Of a DNA stretch of 64,000 nt, positions 28,443-37,133 are shown in pieces (position 1 is the first letter of the stretch; every line of letters begins with the position of its first letter). The notes beneath the pieces were generated by a model. That model did not search any database. It saw nothing but the letters and a program-made list of their open reading frames with translations, and was not told where the DNA came from. The stretch is from Deltaproteobacteria bacterium. Its GTDB lineage: Bacteria > Desulfobacterota > Deferrisomatia > Deferrisomatales > JACRMM01. The stretch is from the NCBI GenBank assembly GCA_016214985.1, contig JACRMM010000030.1, positions 124,001 to 188,000 on the forward strand, written 5' to 3'. Made by a program: the position numbers and the translations under genes.

Positions 28443-30761
28443 TCACGCCCCCGCACCGACGGAGGGCAGGGGCACCCGCGGCCCGGCCGGCCGGCCCTCG
28501 GGGACCACGAGCTCGCCCACGAACAGGCTCGCGTTCTTCACGAAGAAGACCGTCGGCAGGCCCTCCACGAGCTCGAAGAGGCGACGGGCGTACTCTTCTT
28601 CGTCCTGACCTTGGGGCGGAGTGGCGAGCCCGAGGAGCACGACGTCGGCCGAGGCGCTTTCGGCGCAGATCAGGTCCCGGATACCGACGTCGGCCGGCTT
28701 GACGAACACCCGGACCTCTGCGGTGATCCGGAGCTCGGGGAGCAGCCGGCCCAGAAACCGATCGGTCTCGGCCTTCATCAGCTCGTTGGAGGCCACGCTC
28801 AGCACCCGGATGCGTGCTCGCCGCCACGCAGGGTTGCGGGTCAGGAGGTACGCCAGGAGGAGCATCAGGTCGCCGTTTCGCTGCAACCCTCCCCACCACA
28901 CGTCGACCGTGCGGGACCGGTCTTCCCGGAGGCGGGTGCCGGCCTGCACGCGTCCGATCACCAGGGACTTGCGCAGTCGCTCCAGCCGGCGGATCACCCG
29001 CAGGAGCTCGGCCAGGCGTCTGGGGTCCCCGGGCCACCCCAGGAGCACGGTGTTGCTCTCGATGGCCGCCATGCCATTGGCCTGGGCCACGGCGACGATG
29101 CCGTCTTCGATGTTCGATACGACGTCCACCTCGCCGAAGGCCGGGATCCCCTCGCGGCGCAGCAGAGCGTCGATCTCGGCCTGACGCTTGAAGCGATCCA
29201 GCTCCAGGTCCAGCACGTCGCCGACCTGCAGCTCGCACACGGTCACCACGCCCCGGCCCTGGCTGAACCAGCTGCCGAAGCGCACCAGCTCCAGGCGGCG
29301 CTCGGCGTCGTCGGTGAAGACCAGCACATGGGGCCGCCAGTTGCGGGCGCTCAGGGGGCGGCGCGAGAGCTTGACGAGCGCCCAGCGGATCAGGGCCTCA
29401 TACACTCCCCGGCGCGCGTCGCCCCAGTCGGCCCGGCGCTCCTTGCGCTGCAGGAGCAGGTAGAGGGCGAGCTCGGCCACCACGGCGACGACGCTCGCCA
29501 CGGGGTTGATCAGCACCATGGTGCCGAAGCACCCCACGGCCCCCAGGAGGCTCACGGGCCAGGGCACCCGAAGCTTCGGCCGCCAGGAGGGGTCGCCGGA
29601 GAGGTCCTCCAGCGCCGCCACGAGGTTCACCGTGCCGTACACGGTGAGGAAGAACATCGTTACGACCGTGGCCACCGAGTTCAGGTCGCCGAGGAAGACC
29701 GCCCCCAGGGCGATGGCCAACGTCACCGCGAGCCCCAGCACCGGCTCGCCCCCCTCCTTGGCCACGGCAGCCAACTGGCGGGGCGCCAGGTGGTCCATGG
29801 CCAGGGCCTGGAGGGTGCGCGGCGCGCCGAGGATCGAGCCGACCGCGGACGAGAAGATGGCGCCCCACAGCCCGGGCAGGATCAGCACCGCCCCCAGCGG
29901 CGCGATGCGGGCCCACACCAGGGGGTCGTCGCGCAGTGTCTCGGCATCGGCCCCGAGGGACAGGAGCAGGGGAATGGTCAGGTACACGACGAAACCCACG
30001 AGGGTGGCTCCGATGGACCCCAGGGGGATCGACTTCTCGGGATCTTCCAGGTCTCCCGACAACCCCAGGCCCGCCATGATGCCGGTGACGGCGGGAAAGA
30101 AGACCGCGAACACCGTCCAGAACCCCACCTGGCCCGAAGGCCCCGCGACCTGGGGGCCCGACACCCCGCCCCCGAAGAACGCGCCCAGGGCCAGCGCCAC
30201 GAGCGACACGGCGATGAGCCCGATGATCGGCAGCTGGCTCCGGAGCGCGGCGCTCGCGCCCCGGTAGGCGAGGGCGGCCACCGCCACGATGATGACCAGG
30301 GCCGCCGCGGGCACCGGCACGCCGGGCCACACGATCCGCAGGGACTCTGCGAGGCCGAAGGCACACAGGGTCACCGAGAACGCCTGGGACAGGAAGAGCG
30401 GCAGCCCGATCGCCCCTCCGATCTCGACGCCCAGGCTTCGAGAGATGATGTAGTAGGCTCCGCCGACGCCCACGCGCCCGTTGGTGGCCACCGCGGAGAG
30501 GGAGAGGACCGTGAGGAAGGTGATGCCGTTCGCGAGGCACACGATCAGGAGGGTCTTGGCAACGCCGGCGTGCCCCACGACCCACCCGAACCTCAGGTAC
30601 ATGATGACCCCGAGGATGGTGAGGAGCGTGGGCGTGAACACCCCGAGGAAGGTGCCGAGCCTGCGGGTGGGGCGCGGGCGGCCCCGCTTGTTCCCGCGCC
30701 CGATGAGGCGGCGCACGAGGTCGAGGACGGGGGCGAGGCGTTGCGTGAGTAAAGGGGTCAC
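28443..30761 (-). CDS. Cation-chloride cotransporter-like (SLC12 / Na-K-Cl type) APC-superfamily transporter
   Basis: About 772 residues. Twelve membrane helices (about residues 35-440) open with FTPTLLTILGVIMYLRFGWVVG, a strong hallmark of the SLC12 family, followed by NG.VGVGGAYYIISRSLG and an FFPAVTGIMAG segment. The C-terminal 330 residues form a cytoplasmic domain like that of animal cotransporters (RNWRPHVLVFTDD; ADVVLLGLATPP). GTG 30761 is chosen: GGAGGGG lies 5 bases upstream and the conserved part starts soon after. The frame is open to 31040 but that part is Arg/Pro-rich and not family-like. Ion specificity is unknown. Confidence 0.87.
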   Translation of the reverse strand: MTPLLTQRLAPVLDLVRRLIGRGNKRGRPRPTRRLGTFLGVFTPTLLTILGVIMYLRFGWVVGHAGVAKTLLIVCLANGITFLTVLSLSAVATNGRVGVGGAYYIISRSLGVEIGGAIGLPLFLSQAFSVTLCAFGLAESLRIVWPGVPVPAAALVIIVAVAALAYRGASAALRSQLPIIGLIAVSLVALALGAFFGGGVSGPQVAGPSGQVGFWTVFAVFFPAVTGIMAGLGLSGDLEDPEKSIPLGSIGATLVGFVVYLTIPLLLSLGADAETLRDDPLVWARIAPLGAVLILPGLWGAIFSSAVGSILGAPRTLQALAMDHLAPRQLAAVAKEGGEPVLGLAVTLAIALGAVFLGDLNSVATVVTMFFLTVYGTVNLVAALEDLSGDPSWRPKLRVPWPVSLLGAVGCFGTMVLINPVASVVAVVAELALYLLLQRKERRADWGDARRGVYEALIRWALVKLSRRPLSARNWRPHVLVFTDDAERRLELVRFGSWFSQGRGVVTVCELQVGDVLDLELDRFKRQAEIDALLRREGIPAFGEVDVVSNIEDGIVAVAQANGMAAIESNTVLLGWPGDPRRLAELLRVIRRLERLRKSLVIGRVQAGTRLREDRSRTVDVWWGGLQRNGDLMLLLAYLLTRNPAWRRARIRVLSVASNELMKAETDRFLGRLLPELRITAEVRVFVKPADVGIRDLICAESASADVVLLGLATPPQGQDEEEYARRLFELVEGLPTVFFVKNASLFVGELVVPEGRPAGPRVPLPSVGAGA

Positions 30762-31023
30762 AAGGGCCCCTCCGGCGCCAGGGCGCGGTCCATTCCGCGA
30801 GCTGCGCCAGCGTACCACGGGTCTGTTTCGCGGGGGGCTGCGAAAACCAATCGGGGGTGGCCGATCCCGGTCGCTTTCCGCCGCCCACGGGGGGAGACGG
30901 TCGTTTGCCGTCGCTGATCCTGGGGGGTAGGTTGCGACACGCTCGGGATGAGACGGTGGGCGAGTGCTGGGCCGAGCGGACGAAGGGCGCGCGGTGACTC
31001 GTTCGGCGAAAGGAGGCGCGGTG

Positions 31024-31413
31024 ATGGGCACAGCGGACACCGTGGGGTTGCTCTATCACGTTGTCACGGTCGGGTCGCTCGTCGTGTTCAAGCTGGCGGT
31101 GCTCGTCGTCGGGTACTTGCTGGCCAAACTCGGCCACGACCTCCTGATCAAGGGCGTCAGCGGGGAGTTCAAGTTCAAGGCCGAGTTCCAGGGGACGAAG
31201 GCCGACCTCATCAGCGCCTCCCCCGGGATCTTCTTCATCCTCATGGCGACGATCCTGATCGCCATCGGGATCCTCAAGGACAAACCCTTCGCCACGAGGG
31301 TGACGTCGACCTCCACGTCGCTCCAGTCCGGGGGCGAACGGCCCCTGGAGCCGCGTCCACCCGACGGGAAACCCTCGTTGCCGCCCGCCCCGCCGAAGGA
31401 GGGAACCCCATGA
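31024..31413 (+). CDS. Small membrane protein of unknown function
   Basis: The 129-residue protein has two membrane segments (about 8-38 and 72-92) separated by a polar loop (KGVSGEFKFKAEFQGTKADL) and a Pro-rich tail. ATG 31024 follows AAAGGAGG by 7 bases. It is divergent from the cotransporter gene and overlaps the next gene by ATGA, so the two are translationally coupled. I do not recognise a family; the loop between the helices looks like a small beta domain facing the cytoplasm or periplasm. Confidence 0.7.
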   Translation: MGTADTVGLLYHVVTVGSLVVFKLAVLVVGYLLAKLGHDLLIKGVSGEFKFKAEFQGTKADLISASPGIFFILMATILIAIGILKDKPFATRVTSTSTSLQSGGERPLEPRPPDGKPSLPPAPPKEGTP

Positions 31414-32057
31414 CGACGCGCTCGTGCTCCGCGAAGCTTCTCCCGGCCCTCCTGTGGGCCGCCTTGGCGGGGATCGCCGCCTGGCCGGCCGCGGCTCGCG
31501 GCCAGGAGCCTGCCGCGGCTCAACTCTACCGGCAGGGCATCGAGTACTACGAACGCAGCGACTACCTGCCCGCCGCGGAGCACCTCTTCGCGTATCGGAG
31601 GGCCGCGGGCCCGGGCCTGAGTCCGGACTTTCTGCGGCAGGTGGACGCGGCTCTGGTCTATGCCGAGCAGCAGGTCCGACTGGCCGTGGACACCAAGAGG
31701 GCACTGGACAGCAAGGGCAAGGTCACCAAGGTCGTCGTGGAGTCCGAAGGCAAGGCCGACCGCCCCGGCGCCCCACCGGCGTCGAAGACGGTTCCCTTGA
31801 CGCTCCCCCCTCCCACCGGGGGCTCGAAGCCGCCGCTGCCTCCGGCGGCTCCGAAGTCCGTGGCCGTTCCCTCGCTCGGCGTGGAGCAACCGGGACTCGG
31901 TTTCCACCGGAAGATCGAGCTCCGGAAGCTCTTGGCCCCTCGGGACGCGGCGTCGATCGGGGAGGAACCGGCCGAGCTCAAAGAGCGCGTCCGAGAGCTG
32001 CAGGAGAGCAACGAGGCGCTCCAGGAGAGGGTGGAGCGCTGCGAGGGGCAGCGGTGA
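31410..32057 (+). CDS. Exported protein with C-terminal coiled coil, unknown function
   Basis: The 215-residue protein has a cleavable signal peptide (about residues 1-32; ...AGIAAWPAAARGQ). A TPR-like helical pair (AAQLYRQGIEYYERSDYLPAAEHLF) follows, then a Pro-rich middle (about 130-165) and a C-terminal coiled coil (ELKERVRELQESNEALQERV). The start overlaps the preceding stop (ATGA). No known family was recognised. The signal plus coiled coil suggest a periplasmic adaptor acting with the membrane protein encoded just upstream. Confidence 0.68.
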   Translation: MTTRSCSAKLLPALLWAALAGIAAWPAAARGQEPAAAQLYRQGIEYYERSDYLPAAEHLFAYRRAAGPGLSPDFLRQVDAALVYAEQQVRLAVDTKRALDSKGKVTKVVVESEGKADRPGAPPASKTVPLTLPPPTGGSKPPLPPAAPKSVAVPSLGVEQPGLGFHRKIELRKLLAPRDAASIGEEPAELKERVRELQESNEALQERVERCEGQR

Positions 32058-32067
32058 GGGGGTGGTC

Positions 32068-32553
32068 GTGGCCGAAACGTGGCGCACCCGCCTGACCCGG
32101 TACGGCTTCAACTGGTTCCCGGCTTACCGCGGGACCGGTGCCCGGCTGACGTACATCGCGGGGGACTGGAGCGAGGTCCGCGTCCGAGTGCCTCTCAACT
32201 GGCGGACGCGCAACTACGTCGGGACGATCTTCGGCGGCAGCCTGTACGGGGCGGTGGACCCGGTGTACATGATCATGCTCATCAAGGCCCTGGGGCCGGC
32301 GTATGTCGTGTGGGACAAGGCGGCCACGATCGAGTTCCGCCGCCCGGGGCGCGAGGCGCTCTTCGCCGTGTTCCGGGTTGCCCCCGAGGAGGTCGCCGCG
32401 CTTCGAGCCGCCGTGGACGAGGTCGGACGGGCGGAGCGTGAATTCACGGCCGAGCTCGTGAGCGCGTCCGGCGAGCTCCACGCCACCTGCCGAAAGCTTC
32501 TCAGCATTCGCCGGCGCGACCGGGCCGGAACCGCTCGCGGCCCGACTTCCTGA
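32068..32553 (+). CDS. DUF4442 hotdog-fold protein (thioesterase-like)
   Basis: The roughly 160-residue single hotdog domain has the DUF4442 pattern: FNWFPAYRGTGARLTYIA, then VPLNWRTRNYVGTIFGGSLYGAVDPVYMIML. The GG.LYGAVDP helix is where thioesterase family members bind the acyl-CoA; the normal catalytic carboxylate position of PaaI-type enzymes is here an Asp. It probably acts on an acyl thioester, but no activity is established for DUF4442. GTG 32068 has AGGGGG at good spacing; GTG 32062 is an alternative two codons earlier. Confidence 0.8.
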   Translation: MAETWRTRLTRYGFNWFPAYRGTGARLTYIAGDWSEVRVRVPLNWRTRNYVGTIFGGSLYGAVDPVYMIMLIKALGPAYVVWDKAATIEFRRPGREALFAVFRVAPEEVAALRAAVDEVGRAEREFTAELVSASGELHATCRKLLSIRRRDRAGTARGPTS

Positions 32554-33087
32554 CGGTGTGCCACTGCAAGCGTCGGGGGACGGGGATGGCTTGAGGGGGC
32601 CCTTCCGGAAACTCAGTGGTCATTTCCGGACAGTCTCTGGTTTGGGAGGCGCCCGGCGAGGCCACGGCAAACGGGGAGAAACGCAAGCCGGAAGGCCCGG
32701 ATCGCTCACAGAGACGCTGAGGCGCCGCGCAGAAGAACCAGCAGTCGATCTGGTCTTCTCAGCGTTCTCTGCGCCTTGAGTGAGCGAAGCGAACGGGCGA
32801 GAGACATCCCTCGGGGTGCTCTTCGGAGAGACTCCTCGAGTGACGGACACCAGCGGTTTGCCCACGTAATTCTCGAAGCGCCCTCGAGGGGCGCGGAGGC
32901 CCGCTGCGTCAACTCGGTTCTTGCACTCCGGGCCAGACCGTATCACCATCCCCGACCCGAGCCCTCGTGACCGCCGCTTCGTTGGTCACGAGGAAACTCG
33001 CGAACCTGCGACCCCACGTCGACTCCCTCCAGGCTCTGCCGACGGGCGGCCGAGCCTGAAACCCCAAGCCACTCGAAGGAGGAACGC
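32554..33087. other. 534-base intergenic region with a large inverted repeat
   Basis: No convincing gene is seen; the short open frames here are Arg/Ser-rich and lack ribosome-binding sites. It holds the composite hairpin listed separately and presumably the promoter of the TRAP operon, for which I could not pick a clear -35/-10 pair. The dctP ribosome-binding site GAAGGAGGA lies at its right end. Confidence 0.6.
32703..32786. repeat. Composite inverted repeat (REP/MITE-like)
   Basis: Outer arms CGCTCAC (32703-32709) and GTGAGCG (32780-32786) are perfect. Inside, AGAAGAACCAG pairs with CTGGTCTTCT around a short loop, with one bulged A. Between them lie GAGACGCTGAGGCGC and CAGCGTTCTCTGCGCC-like segments, a phrase that recurs as an interspersed repeat in many environmental proteobacteria. 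Confidence 0.5.
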
Positions 33088-34107
33088 ATGAGACTCAGGA
33101 GAGCCCTTACCGCCGTCTGCCTCTGTGCCGCGCTCTTTCTGGGCCCCCGCATCTCGTCGGCAGGCCCGGTGACGCTCAGCTACAGCAACTTCTTCCCGCC
33201 GAACCACGTCATGAGCAAGCTCGCCGAGGACTGGTGCCGCGAGGTGGAGAAGCGCTCCGGCGGCAAGATCGCGTTCAACTACTTCCCCGGTCAGACGCTC
33301 ACCAAGGCCGACCAGGTGTACGACGGCGTGGTCAATGGGATCTCGGACGTCGGCATGTCGCTCTTCTCGTACACCCGCGGTCGGTTCCCGGTGATGCAGG
33401 CGGTGGATCTGCCCCTGGGCTACCCGAGCGGCAAGGTCGCCACCGCGGTGGTGGGCGAGGTGTACCGGGAGCTCAAGCCCAAGGAGCTCAACGACGTGAA
33501 GGTCCTCTACCTCCACGCCCACGGCCCGGGCCTCATCTGGACGAAGTCCCGGCCGGTGCGGACCATGAACGACATGCGGGGCATCAAGTTTCGGGCCACC
33601 GGGGCCTCGGCGGACCTGATCAAGGCACTGGGGGGAACCCCGGTCGCGATGCCCATGCCCGAGACGTACCAGTCGCTGCTCACGGGCGTGGCGGACGGGG
33701 CCGCCTACCCCATGGAGGCGAGCAAGGGCTGGAAGCTCGCCGAGGTGACCAAGTACCTCACCGAGTGCTACCCGGTGGCGTACACCTCGAGCTTCTTCGC
33801 GGTGATGAACAAGGCCAAGTGGGACGCGCTGCCCGCCGACGTGAAGAAGGTAATCGACCAGGTGAGCGCCGAGTGGGTCCCGAAGACGGCCGAGGCCTGG
33901 GACGAGATCGACCGAGAAGGCCTCGAATACTTCAAGTCCAAGGGCGGTGAGGTGATTGCGCTCCCTGCCGACGAGTCGGCGCGCTGGAAGAAGGCGGTGG
34001 CGCCGGTGCTGGACGCCTACGTCGAGGACGCGAAGAAGAAGGGTGTCGACGGTAAGAAGGCCCTGTCGGTGGCCGAGAAGGTGCTGGCGAAGGACTCTCG
34101 CAAGTAG
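33088..34107 (+). CDS. dctP: TRAP transporter substrate-binding protein (DctP family)
   Basis: The 339-residue periplasmic solute receptor has a signal peptide of about 25 residues ending SSAG. The DctP fold shows LSYSNFFPPNHVMSK at the start, FNYFPGQTLTKADQVYDGV in lobe 1, and the Arg of GIKFRATG, which in the family salt-bridges the substrate carboxylate. Conserved PMPETYQSLLTGVADGA follows. Substrate is probably a carboxylic acid but cannot be named. It is first in a dctPQM operon and is preceded by GAAGGAGGA. Confidence 0.95.
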   Translation: MRLRRALTAVCLCAALFLGPRISSAGPVTLSYSNFFPPNHVMSKLAEDWCREVEKRSGGKIAFNYFPGQTLTKADQVYDGVVNGISDVGMSLFSYTRGRFPVMQAVDLPLGYPSGKVATAVVGEVYRELKPKELNDVKVLYLHAHGPGLIWTKSRPVRTMNDMRGIKFRATGASADLIKALGGTPVAMPMPETYQSLLTGVADGAAYPMEASKGWKLAEVTKYLTECYPVAYTSSFFAVMNKAKWDALPADVKKVIDQVSAEWVPKTAEAWDEIDREGLEYFKSKGGEVIALPADESARWKKAVAPVLDAYVEDAKKKGVDGKKALSVAEKVLAKDSRK

Positions 34108-34177
34108 CGGGGCGACTCGGCGGGCAGAGCGGCGGCCGAAGAGAGAGGACGGGACCGGAGACCAGGAGGCACCGACG

Positions 34178-34657
34178 ATGTGGAGCAAGGCAGCGGATGG
34201 ACTGACCGACGCCCTGAAGATCCTGGGCGCGGTCTGTCTCACGGCGATGATCGCCCTGACCGTCGTGGACGTGGCGGGCCGCTTCATCGGGCGCCCGGTG
34301 GAAGGGGCGATCGAGTCCACGGGCTTCCTGGCCACTCTGGTCCTGGCCTTCGCCATGCCCTACAGCCACCGCGAGAGGGTGCACATCGGGGTGGACATCC
34401 TCACCCGGCGCCTGCCTCCGAGGGTGGCCGCCGCCCTGGAAGCGGTGACGGGAACCGCGGCGTGCGTGCTCTTCGGCTTCATCGCCCGGCAGAGCTACCT
34501 CTACGCGGTGACCATCAAGGAGAGCGGGGAGCGGTCCATGACGCTCCAGCTCCCGGTCCACCTGTTCATCTACGCGGTGGCCTTCTCCTTCGCGGCCCTG
34601 GCGCTGATCCAGTTCCTCGACGTGCTGCGCAGCGCGCGAAGGACGGTGGGTCGATGA
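34178..34657 (+). CDS. dctQ: TRAP transporter small membrane subunit (DctQ family)
   Basis: The 159-residue protein has four membrane helices and the DctQ core: TVVDVAGRFIGRPVEGAIE in the first loop and the AFAMPYSHRERVHIGVDIL stretch. With DctM it forms the sodium-driven membrane part of the transporter fed by the upstream receptor. ATG 34178 follows AGGAGG by 8 bases; its stop overlaps dctM (ATGA). Confidence 0.93.
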   Translation: MWSKAADGLTDALKILGAVCLTAMIALTVVDVAGRFIGRPVEGAIESTGFLATLVLAFAMPYSHRERVHIGVDILTRRLPPRVAAALEAVTGTAACVLFGFIARQSYLYAVTIKESGERSMTLQLPVHLFIYAVAFSFAALALIQFLDVLRSARRTVGR

Positions 34658-35955
34658 GCCCGATCACGGTCGGCTGGGTGGGGACGCTCCTGATGATCGT
34701 CCTCTTCTTCACGGGGCTCCCCATCGCCTACTCCATGGCGCTCGTCGGGTTCGCGGGGTTCGCTTACGTGGTGAGCTTCCAGGCGGCCCTGAATCTCCTG
34801 GCCCGGGATATCTACTCGGTCTACTCGTCCTACGGCCTCACCATCATCCCGCTCTTCGTCCTGATGGGGCAGATCGCGTGCAACGCCGGGGTGGGGCGGC
34901 GCCTCTACGACGCGGCGTACAAGTTCCTGGGGCGCTTCCCCGGCGGGCTCGCCATGGCCACCGTGGCCGCCTGCACGGCCTTCGGCACGGTGTGCGGGTC
35001 GTCTCCGGCGACCGCCGCGACGCTCGCGGCGGTGGGGCTGCCGGAGATGAAGCGCTACGGCTACTCCGACGCCCTGGCCTGCGGGTCCGTGGCCGGGGGA
35101 GGGGGCCTCGGGATGCTGATGCCGCCCAGCGTGTGCATGATCGTCTACGGCATCCTCACGGAGCAGTCCATCGGGAAGCTCTTCGTGGCGAGCATCGTGC
35201 CGGCCGTCTACATTACGGCCTGGTTCGTGGCCGCGGTGGCCGTGTACTGCATGCTCCGCCCCAAGGCGGGCCCGGCCGGACCGCGGTTCACGTGGAAGGA
35301 GAAGCTCTCCTCGCTCGCGCAGATGTGGGAGACGCTCCTGGTCTTCGGGGGGGTGATGACCGGGCTCTTCACCGGCGTGTTCACCCCGACCGAGGCGGGG
35401 GGCATGGGCGCGTTTCTCATCATCCTGGTCGTGGGGCTGCGCCGCCAGCTCTCGCCGGCGCTCTTCGTCCGCTCGCTCTTCGAGACCCTTCGCACCTCCT
35501 GCATGGTGCTCTTTCTCATCGCCGGCGCCACGCTCTTCGGACACTTCTTGGCCGTCACCCGGATCCCCTTCGAGGTGGCGGGCTGGGTGGAGGGGATGAG
35601 CCTCCCGCCCTGGGGCCTCATGCTCGTGATCATCGGCGTCTACCTGGTCGGCGGCTGCTTCGTGGACGCCCTGGCTCTGGTCATGCTCACGGTGCCGATC
35701 TTCTATCCCGTGGTGACCGGGCTCGGCTACGACCCCATCTGGTTCGGCGTCGTGATCGTGCTCGTCACGCAGATGGGGGTGATCACGCCGCCGGTCGGCA
35801 TCAACGTCTTCGTCGTAAGCGCCTTCGCCCGCGACGTTCCGATCGAGACGATCTTCGAGGGCACCCTGCCCTTCCTGATCGCCCTGATCCTGGGGACCAT
35901 CTCCCTGATCGCGGTGCCCCAGATCGTGACCGTGCTCCCGAGCCTCATGTACTGA
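34654..35955 (+). CDS. dctM: TRAP transporter large membrane subunit (DctM family)
   Basis: The 433-residue protein has about 12 membrane helices and the DctM signatures: GLPIAYSMALVGFAG, FGTVCGSSPATAATLAAVGLPEM, GGLGMLMPPSVCMIVYG, and near the end TQMGVITPPVGINVFVVS. It is the ion-coupled permease of the TRAP system. The start overlaps dctQ by ATGA. It is followed closely by the truncated usp gene, which in many TRAP operons is an intact regulator. Confidence 0.95.
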   Translation: MSPITVGWVGTLLMIVLFFTGLPIAYSMALVGFAGFAYVVSFQAALNLLARDIYSVYSSYGLTIIPLFVLMGQIACNAGVGRRLYDAAYKFLGRFPGGLAMATVAACTAFGTVCGSSPATAATLAAVGLPEMKRYGYSDALACGSVAGGGGLGMLMPPSVCMIVYGILTEQSIGKLFVASIVPAVYITAWFVAAVAVYCMLRPKAGPAGPRFTWKEKLSSLAQMWETLLVFGGVMTGLFTGVFTPTEAGGMGAFLIILVVGLRRQLSPALFVRSLFETLRTSCMVLFLIAGATLFGHFLAVTRIPFEVAGWVEGMSLPPWGLMLVIIGVYLVGGCFVDALALVMLTVPIFYPVVTGLGYDPIWFGVVIVLVTQMGVITPPVGINVFVVSAFARDVPIETIFEGTLPFLIALILGTISLIAVPQIVTVLPSLMY

Positions 35956-35978
35956 TCGCCGGCCGCCGGAGGTGTCCC

Positions 35979-36146
35979 ATGGTCCCCGTTGTTCGGAAGA
36001 TCCTCTACGCCACCGACCTCGGGCGCCACGCCCGGCCGGGCTTCGCCTTCGCCGTGAGCCTCGTCCGCAGCTGCGGGGCCCGGATCGAGCTCGTCCACGT
36101 GCTGGAGCCGGTGGGGCCCTACGCCCGGGGGGTGCTGGGCCTCTAG
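35979..36146 (+). pseudogene. Universal stress protein, truncated to its N-terminal third
   Basis: The 55 codons start at ATG 35979 behind GGAGG. The first strand/helix of a UspA domain is clear (ILYATDLGRHARPGFAFAV, then GARIELVHVLEP), but family proteins have about 140-150 residues and the ATP-binding GxxG(9x)GS motif is missing. The stop TAG falls 9 bases before the hairpin repeat at 36155, and no remainder of the domain is found beyond it. USP genes often close TRAP operons, so this was probably once a working dctPQM-usp operon. Confidence 0.75.
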
Positions 36147-36154
36147 ACACCAAA

Positions 36155-36212
36155 GGGGACGTAAGGACAAAAGCGCTTAGCCCCTGTAAAGCACTTTTGC
36201 CCTTACGTCCCC
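36155..36212. repeat. REP-like hairpin (GGGGACGTAAGG... type)
   Basis: Arms 36155-36179 and 36187-36212 pair over 25 positions with two mismatches and one bulge around the loop GCCCCTG. The terminal GGGGACGT/ACGTCCCC is repeated once more just after it (36223-36231). Such GGGGACGTA palindromes accompany REP-associated Y1 transposases in related bacteria, but no transposase gene is in the window. Confidence 0.65.
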
Positions 36213-36248
36213 CCGATACGATACGTCCCCCCGATACTCGATTGTTCC

Positions 36249-36260
36249 GTTCCATGGAAC
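36249..36260. promoter_or_regulatory. Perfect 12-bp palindrome upstream of the bcrD-like gene
   Basis: GTTCCATGGAAC is a perfect palindrome 94 bases before the bcrD-like start. It has the size of a dimeric-repressor half-site pair. No matching site was noticed upstream of the facing bcrB-like gene, so its role as an operator is a guess. Confidence 0.25.
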
Positions 36261-36353
36261 CGGGTCGCCGGGGGGGTGCCTCGGCGTGTGGCCCGTCGAG
36301 CCGAATCTGGCAGCTCAGACGACCCCCCGACCGCTCCGTTTCGGGAGATGAAG

Positions 36354-37133
36354 ATGATCACAGCGGGTATCGACATCGGGCACGAGGGTGTCAAAGTGGC
36401 GATTCTCGAAGCCAACCGAATCATCGGTCGTGCTGCGTTTACGATTGCCGGTGAAGTGTGCGCCGCTGCGAAGGCAGCTTATGAGCAGGCGATGGAGCGG
36501 CAGGGCATGTCGGCCGGAGTGGTCGACAGGATCTTCTCGACGGGTATGGGCAGGGAGAACGTGACCTTCGCCCACGGACACAGCACCGAGATGCTGAGTC
36601 AGGTAGTAGGGGCGCATTGGTTCTTCCCAGGCGCCAGAACCGTGATCGACATCGGAGCCGAGGGCAGCCGAATCCTCCGGTGCGATTCCCGAGGAAACCT
36701 CACGGACTTCCTCTTGAACGATAGGTGCGCTTCGGGAGCTGGGGTGTTTCTCGAGACAGTGGCGAGTATGCTCGGGCTGGTTGTGTCCGAGATCGGGCCC
36801 CTGTCGCTTCGCTCTTCAAGAACGCTCATGCTGACGACCACCTGCGCCGTCTTCGCGGAGTCCGAGATCGTCGCGGAGATTCACCGCGGCTCCAAGAGAG
36901 AAGACATCCTCGCGGGGGTCATCGAGTCGATCGTGGCCAAAGTGACGTCGGTCAGCCGAAGGGAAGGGTTCGAACCCGACGTCGTCTTGACGGGCGGGGT
37001 GGCTCGGAATGCAGGCGTCGTCCAGGCCTTTCGGCGCCATCTCGGCATGGACATCAAGGTACCAGAGTTTCCGGAGATCACGGGGGCACTCGGCGCCGCA
37101 ATCCTGGCGCGGGATTCTATGGACGAGCGATAG
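36354..37133 (+). CDS. BcrD/BadG-type ATPase subunit of a benzoyl-CoA reductase / 2-hydroxyacyl-CoA dehydratase system
   Basis: The 259-residue ASKHA-fold activator starts MITAGIDIGHEG. Two cysteines, Cys125 (DRCASGAG) and Cys164 (TTTCAVFAES), sit where HgdC-type activators bind the bridging [4Fe4S] cluster between two subunits. The usual ATP-site motif DIGGQD is replaced by DIGAEG, as I recall for the BcrD-type partner, so this subunit may be the weaker ATPase of a heterodimer. Start: ATG 36354 has GGGAG at the right distance; ATG 36348 is two codons up. The next gene starts directly after its stop. It would use ATP to drive low-potential electrons into the catalytic subunits. Confidence 0.85.
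   Translation: MITAGIDIGHEGVKVAILEANRIIGRAAFTIAGEVCAAAKAAYEQAMERQGMSAGVVDRIFSTGMGRENVTFAHGHSTEMLSQVVGAHWFFPGARTVIDIGAEGSRILRCDSRGNLTDFLLNDRCASGAGVFLETVASMLGLVVSEIGPLSLRSSRTLMLTTTCAVFAESEIVAEIHRGSKREDILAGVIESIVAKVTSVSRREGFEPDVVLTGGVARNAGVVQAFRRHLGMDIKVPEFPEITGALGAAILARDSMDER

Noticed and set aside
26391..30752. 1453-codon plus-strand frame opposite the two transporters
   Set aside because: His/Gln/Asp/Gly-rich nonsense composition; both transporters are certain on the minus strand.
32776..32970. 64-codon plus-strand frame before dctP
   Set aside because: It reads through the inverted repeat and has no ribosome-binding site; composition is that of a random frame.
36960..36980. tRNA-like T-loop phrase GGGTTCGAACCC
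   Set aside because: It lies inside the BcrD-like coding sequence and no cloverleaf can be built around it.
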